Part shown: piece by piece, positions 60,392 through 64,000 of the stretch
Layout: each line of letters starts with the position of its first letter
How positions within the stretch are numbered: position 1 is the stretch's first letter
Origin: Streptoverticillium olivoreticuli subsp. olivoreticuli
GTDB taxonomy: Bacteria > Actinomycetota > Actinomycetes > Streptomycetales > Streptomycetaceae
Direction: 5' to 3'
NCBI RefSeq assembly: GCF_003391135.1
Contig: NZ_CP031455.1
Span: forward strand, 8,745,794 to 8,809,793
DNA length: 64,000 nucleotides
The notes under the pieces: generated by a model
The model's database searches: none
The model's input: the letters and a program-made list of their open reading frames with translations, nothing else
What the model was told of the DNA's origin: nothing
Program-made: the position numbers and the translations under genes

Positions 60392-61976
60392 CGTGATCGT
60401 CTTCCTTCCGCTGTCGGGGTGGGGGCACGCCGGGGAGCGCCCAGTGCTTGGGGGCCGGGCCGTGGGGGATGAGGCCGGGGCGGGCCAGGGCACGCCGGTC
60501 TTCGCCTGTGCGGCCGGTAAGTTCGCTGGTCGCCTCGCCGTGTGTGGGGGTGCGGCGGGGCTGTGCGGGGCCGGGGACGGTCTGCGCCTTGAACCGGTCC
60601 CGGCGCAGTTTCTCGGCCGCTTTCAGGTCGGCGCGCAGCCGGCGCGCGGCTCGGGTACGCGCGGCTCTGAGCGCGCGGATCTGCTCGGGGGTGGCGGCAT
60701 CGGCCAGGTACGCGCTGCCCAGGTGGCGTCCTGTGGCGGCCTCGAAGACCTCGATGACATCGTCGTGGTGGGGCAGATGCCGTACGACGACCCGCATTCC
60801 GGTGCGGCCCACCATCCAGTCGGCGATGTAGTCGCGCCGGTGCCACCGGACGCCGTGGCTGGTGACGGTGCGCTCCCGCCCGTCGTCTTCCAGGGCGAAG
60901 TGGGCCAGCTGTTCGGCACCGGCGTCGCTGACGGGGGTGGGATCGGCCGCCCACGCCTGAAGCGGCGTCCGTCCGGCCAGCGCGTCGGGGTGGTGCTCGC
61001 TGTTCCACCAGCGCGCCCACTGGAGCAGGTCGGCGACGAAGGCCTCGAAGGCCAGTGCGGGCGCGCCTGGATCAGCGCTGCGCCCGCCGGGGAGCTTCTG
61101 GCGATGGGTGTAGCGGGGCAGGACCGCGAAGTGCATCTCCTCGACTGCGTCGTTGAGCGCCTCGACGGTGCCCTTCAGGTGCGGGGTGTAGGCGGGCAGG
61201 TCCACCACGGCCACGGCGAAGGCGCCCATGGCGGCCGTCACCGTCTGGCACAGGAACTCTTTGCCCCGGTCCACGCGGATCGCGGCGGGGATCCCTCCCG
61301 CGGGCCCGTACGGCTCGCGCCGGTCGATCGCGCTCCGCAGCGCCGCCAGGACCGCGTCCCGGCTGGGCTCGTGCGGGGTGACGGCCACCCCGACGATCAC
61401 CTTGGTCGCGCAGTCGATGAACCAGGTCACCCACGGACGCTCCAGCACGCCGTCCACATCGACCTCCACCGGGACCTGCTTGTGGTCGCCCTCCCAGACC
61501 GCGTTGCGGTGGGTGGGCGGGCGTTTGGCGAACACGTCGTGTACCCGCCGCGCGGCCTCACCGCGGCGCAGTCCGGCGCGCTCGCCGGCGGTCAGGTCCC
61601 GCCTGATCGCCCGGTGCAGCGTCGCCAGCGACGGCACCGGCCCGTACGCAGGATCCGACCGGGCCCGCTCGACCAACTCGGCGTGCACCCGCGAGGCGTT
61701 GCCGCCCCACAGCGCCAGCAGCCGCCGGACCTCATCGGTCACCGCGAACCGCCCGGCCGGCACCCGCTCCAGGCGCCCCTCCGCCCGCGCGGCCGCCAGC
61801 CACCGCCACACCGTCCGCTCCGACCTGCCCAACGCGTCGGCTACCAGACGGACATGAGTTGACGCCAGCTCGCCACGGGAGTCCAGCTCCAACAGCCGCC
61901 CCACGGCCGCCATCCGGCTCACACCGGCGGGCACCACCGCCGCTCCGGGGCGGCCACGAGGGACGTCATCGCGCAT
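60378..61976 (-). CDS. tniA: TniA-like (Mu-type) DDE transposase, intact, copy 2
   Basis: A 532-residue rve/Mu-type transposase. N-terminal HTHs (HVRLVADALGRSERTVWRWLAAARAEGRLERV, SLATLHRAIRRDL), then the catalytic core with Asp164 (WEGDHKQVPVEVDVDG), Asp236 (AIRVDRGKEFL) and Glu272 (HLKGTVEALND). The Asp236-Glu272 gap is 35 residues, as in DD35E enzymes. The Mu-C beta barrel follows (WHRRDYIADWMVGRTGMRVVVRHLPHHDDVIEVF) and a basic tail. The start is the ATG at 61974-61976. Uninterrupted frame and complete triad suggest that it still works. Confidence 0.9.
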   Translation of the reverse strand: MRDDVPRGRPGAAVVPAGVSRMAAVGRLLELDSRGELASTHVRLVADALGRSERTVWRWLAAARAEGRLERVPAGRFAVTDEVRRLLALWGGNASRVHAELVERARSDPAYGPVPSLATLHRAIRRDLTAGERAGLRRGEAARRVHDVFAKRPPTHRNAVWEGDHKQVPVEVDVDGVLERPWVTWFIDCATKVIVGVAVTPHEPSRDAVLAALRSAIDRREPYGPAGGIPAAIRVDRGKEFLCQTVTAAMGAFAVAVVDLPAYTPHLKGTVEALNDAVEEMHFAVLPRYTHRQKLPGGRSADPGAPALAFEAFVADLLQWARWWNSEHHPDALAGRTPLQAWAADPTPVSDAGAEQLAHFALEDDGRERTVTSHGVRWHRRDYIADWMVGRTGMRVVVRHLPHHDDVIEVFEAATGRHLGSAYLADAATPEQIRALRAARTRAARRLRADLKAAEKLRRDRFKAQTVPGPAQPRRTPTHGEATSELTGRTGEDRRALARPGLIPHGPAPKHWALPGVPPPRQRKEDDHGGED

Positions 61977-62048
61977 ACCACCGTCTTCCCATAGGCTCCT
62001 GGCCTCAGCGACGGGCTTCGGTATCGCGATGACAGCGACCGTCTGCAT

Positions 62049-62281
62049 CTGCTACAGCACTTCCGCCCACGCGGGGGACGGACAAGCAGCTGCCATGTAC
62101 AGTGCCCGCGGACCTGTACAGCGCCGAGATGTTGGCGGACACCGCCGGCACCCTGGTCGCCGGACTTCAGCCGTGCTGGACGGACTTCCTCGACCGGTGA
62201 CCGCGCCCGGGCCCCACCGCGCCCGCCCCTGGATTCCCGTTTCCCGGTGGGCTGTCAGTACCCGCTTCTACCCTTTGCGTC
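62049..62281. other. Intergenic region upstream of tniA copy 2
   Basis: Holds two TGTACAG copies 20 bases apart (62095 and 62115), possible end-binding sites of the Tn7-like element. A short plus-strand frame (MPADLYSAEMLADTAGTLVAGLQPC, ending at 62201) looks like the tail of a lost gene. Confidence 0.35.
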
Positions 62282-63067
62282 ATGGCATTAGCGAGGCCCA
62301 AACGGCCGGTCACTGAGCTCCCGGGCGATCCCGCCCGGCTTCACCTCCACTACGGTCACGGGCATCCTGCGGTGCCTTACGACTTCGAGGACACGCTGGA
62401 ATCCTGGTACGTCACCGTCATCTACGGGCAGGCGGGCGACGAGGAGTGGGATGACGAAGAGGACGAGAACAGCCACGCTCCGGCTGCGGGTACTGAGGTC
62501 GGGCACCTCATCTTGTGGAGGCTGCGCGACTACACCGGCGACAACCGGTGGGAGGCGGCGGACGCCGAGTCCGGCGATCTCGAGGTCATAGCGTCCGCGG
62601 TCCTTGGCCGGTCCGGACACGACGGCTACAGCGCCGCGTTCGAGAAAGCGGTCACCCACCCCGTCGGCGACTTGCTGCTCCTCGATCGCGTCAGCCTCGA
62701 CAAGGCGTGGAGGGGCTTCGGGCTGGGCCCGGCCCTGGCGGCCGAAGCGATCCGACGCCTGTCCGGCGGCTGCTGCGCGGTCGCGGTCTATCCGGCCATG
62801 GGCGAGTACCCCGAAGACCGTGAGAAGGCCACCGAGGCCTACCGCCGCCAGGCGAAGAAGAAGATCGCTGCCTTGTGGGAGAGCGTCGGCTTCCAGCCGT
62901 TTCGCCGTGGCGTGTGGCTCCTGGACACCGCCCTGCGCCAGCCAGAGGAGCTCATACGGGCTCGCCGTGCCGAACTGCACGCGCTCAGCGCGGCCTTCCA
63001 TCGGTCCGGCCCGCCTGAGAACGGCCCGGCGGACGGCGTGACGACAAGGGGTCCCGGCCTGGACTGA
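62282..63067 (+). CDS. GNAT-like N-acetyltransferase-fold protein
   Basis: A 261-residue protein. The central part (LLLLDRVSLDKAWRGFGLGPALAAEAIRRL) matches the acetyl-CoA-binding motif A of GNAT enzymes: V-x2-xxRGxGLGxAL. It is followed by a beta-strand pair (CCAVAVYPAMGEYP) and the helix-sheet end (KKIAALWESVGFQPFRRGVWLLD). The N-terminal 100 residues are acidic, with no GNAT similarity; they may bind a partner or substrate. Start ATG 62282; the preceding sequence has only a weak ribosome-binding site (CCCTTTGCGTC). Substrate unknown. It is not evidently connected to the Tn7-like operon. Confidence 0.6.
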   Translation: MALARPKRPVTELPGDPARLHLHYGHGHPAVPYDFEDTLESWYVTVIYGQAGDEEWDDEEDENSHAPAAGTEVGHLILWRLRDYTGDNRWEAADAESGDLEVIASAVLGRSGHDGYSAAFEKAVTHPVGDLLLLDRVSLDKAWRGFGLGPALAAEAIRRLSGGCCAVAVYPAMGEYPEDREKATEAYRRQAKKKIAALWESVGFQPFRRGVWLLDTALRQPEELIRARRAELHALSAAFHRSGPPENGPADGVTTRGPGLD

Positions 63068-63137
63068 CTTCCCGTAGGCGCTGCACCGCGCGGCTGTACA
63101 GGAACACCGAAGATTCGAATCGAGGGTGCGGAGAACC

Positions 63138-63878
63138 ATGGGGGAGAGGCAGCCGGTGGGCGAGGACATCCAGGACACGCTGGACTGGGCACGGCAGCGC
63201 CTTCGGGAGATGGGCGTCTTCGAGACGCAGGACGGACTGCGGTGGGCAGCGGCCCACGGGATCGTCCTGTCCGTCTGGCGCAACGGTCCGATCGAGGACG
63301 CGCACGCCTCCCGGCCGACCAGCCGGCGCAAGGCATTGCGCGACGGGACGATGTTCGCCCGCAACACCTGGCTCACCCGGCAGGCGTTCGATCTCCTGGG
63401 CTCTGACGCCCCGTTCCGTCTGTACGCACTGGAGGACCTGATCCTGGACCGGGAGATGGTCTGGCCGGGATGCGAGGGGACCCTGACGGACTTCGGCTGG
63501 GGATTCCTCGGAGAGATCAAGAAACAGGTGAAACAGCGCATCGACATGTTCAGGCACTTCGAGAAGCGACTGCCGCCGGATGACTTCCTCCTCTTCGCCG
63601 GCGCTCCCCGCATCGGGACTCACGATGGCCATTACGGGATGCCGAAATGGGCTGCCTGCGTGGACGCGGCGATGCGTCGGCTGCGCGATGAGGACGAGGA
63701 GTTCCTGCACGAATGGGGTGACCTGATGACCCGCATCGGCCCCGCCCCTGCTCCCGTCACCGCGGACCTCGGGGCAACCCGGAAACTGCTGCTGGAGTCC
63801 CCGTGGGAACTCGGTGAAGGAAACCTGGGCTGGTTCGCCTGGAACCCGATCATGGAACCACCTGACACGACACCCTAG
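63138..63878 (+). CDS. Soluble protein of unknown function
   Basis: A 246-residue protein from ATG 63138 (MGERQPVGEDIQDTLDWARQ) with GCGGAG upstream; a GTG at 63126 is also in frame. It is acidic overall with conserved-looking blocks TLDWARQRLREMGVFETQDGLRWAAAHGIVLSVW, FRLYALEDLILDREMVWPGCEGTLTDFGWGFLGEIKKQVKQRI and a C-terminal WELGEGNLGWFAWNPIME. No known motif, signal peptide or membrane segment is visible. Good codon bias and the lack of frame breaks support a real gene. It follows the GNAT-like gene after 70 bases on the same strand. Confidence 0.65.
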   Translation: MGERQPVGEDIQDTLDWARQRLREMGVFETQDGLRWAAAHGIVLSVWRNGPIEDAHASRPTSRRKALRDGTMFARNTWLTRQAFDLLGSDAPFRLYALEDLILDREMVWPGCEGTLTDFGWGFLGEIKKQVKQRIDMFRHFEKRLPPDDFLLFAGAPRIGTHDGHYGMPKWAACVDAAMRRLRDEDEEFLHEWGDLMTRIGPAPAPVTADLGATRKLLLESPWELGEGNLGWFAWNPIMEPPDTTP

Positions 63879-64000
63879 GCACGGGGCAGCAGCCGCAACG
63901 ACCATGCATGCCTTCTCGACACGTAGTGATGAGCCCCGTGTGGCCTTGAGTTCGCCCATGCCGCTTCGACAGCTACTCGGCTTCGCCGGGCAGGCCCGTA

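Noticed and set aside
1..64000. CRISPR arrays, tRNA and rRNA genes
   Set aside because: No regularly spaced direct repeats of 25-40 bases and no tRNA or rRNA signature was seen on either strand; short genes could still escape a reading by eye.

Overview
The window is high-GC actinobacterial DNA and almost certainly comes from a Streptomyces or close relative. The signs are strong GC bias at third codon positions, frequent GTG and TTG starts preceded by GGAGG-like sites, ATGA/GTGA gene overlaps, and families typical of Streptomyces accessory DNA: DHA2-type MFS with TetR, NarL-type two-component systems, Uma2, Helicase-associated-domain proteins and small secreted beta/gamma-crystallin-like proteins. 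The density of broken insertion sequences, rearranged gene fragments and Tn7-like transposition genes fits a chromosome-arm or plasmid accessory region rather than core chromosome. No rRNA, tRNA or CRISPR array was recognised. Family assignments rest on reading sequences by eye; no database search was possible.

Layout. 1-6.1 kb: the 5' part of a large foreign-looking protein on the minus strand, then a graveyard of IS5, ISAs1, IS3 and IS630 pieces and one small membrane protein. 6.16-15.08 kb: the most interesting metabolic block, eight plus-strand genes, mostly tightly spaced. They encode a LuxE-like acid-activating enzyme, a LuxC-like reductase, a PseB-like NDP-sugar 4,6-dehydratase, an unassigned helical protein, a GalE-like epimerase, a PseG-like NDP-sugar hydrolase, an NTF2-like protein and an amidase-signature hydrolase. 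The combination suggests a pathway that reduces a carboxylic acid to an aldehyde and joins it to an unusual deoxyaminosugar-type unit. The final product is unknown.

15.1-24.2 kb: an orphan three-part cell-wall lytic enzyme (CHAP, two binding repeats, transglycosylase) between IS5 remnants; a TetR repressor with two inverted-repeat operator candidates facing a DHA2 efflux pump whose last helices were lost to an IS630 insertion; a Uma2 nuclease-like gene; and more ISAs1 debris. 24.3-29.5 kb: a NarL-type kinase/regulator pair, the kinase carrying an extra membrane-anchored C-terminal domain, and a secreted chorismate mutase. 29.5-32.6 kb: an intact IS21-family element with a perfect 6-bp target duplication. 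33.3-39.1 kb: a small secreted crystallin-like protein, a coiled-coil/winged-helix protein, a group II intron with its reverse transcriptase/maturase, and an IS630 pseudogene.

39.2-48 kb: plasmid-type small genes, two head-to-head 5'-truncated genes (a TPR regulator and a JmjC/cupin-like protein) joined at a rearrangement point, an aldo/keto reductase with a phosphotransferase, and a nested insertion. In the last, a Helicase-associated-domain gene is interrupted at a TA by an IS630 element that probably uses -1 frameshifting, and that element's end was in turn entered by an IS701 element with a CTAG duplication. Removing both restores the helicase reading frame exactly. 48-58.2 kb: a decayed Tn7-like operon (TniQ/TnsD-TnsA fusion, TniA, TniB, TniQ), a HEAT-repeat gene, a second Uma2 gene and a shattered helicase gene. 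58.6-62.0 kb: a second Tn7-like operon that is fully open (TniA, TniB and an unrecognised third protein where TniQ would be expected). 62.3-63.9 kb: a GNAT-like protein and an unassigned cytosolic protein.
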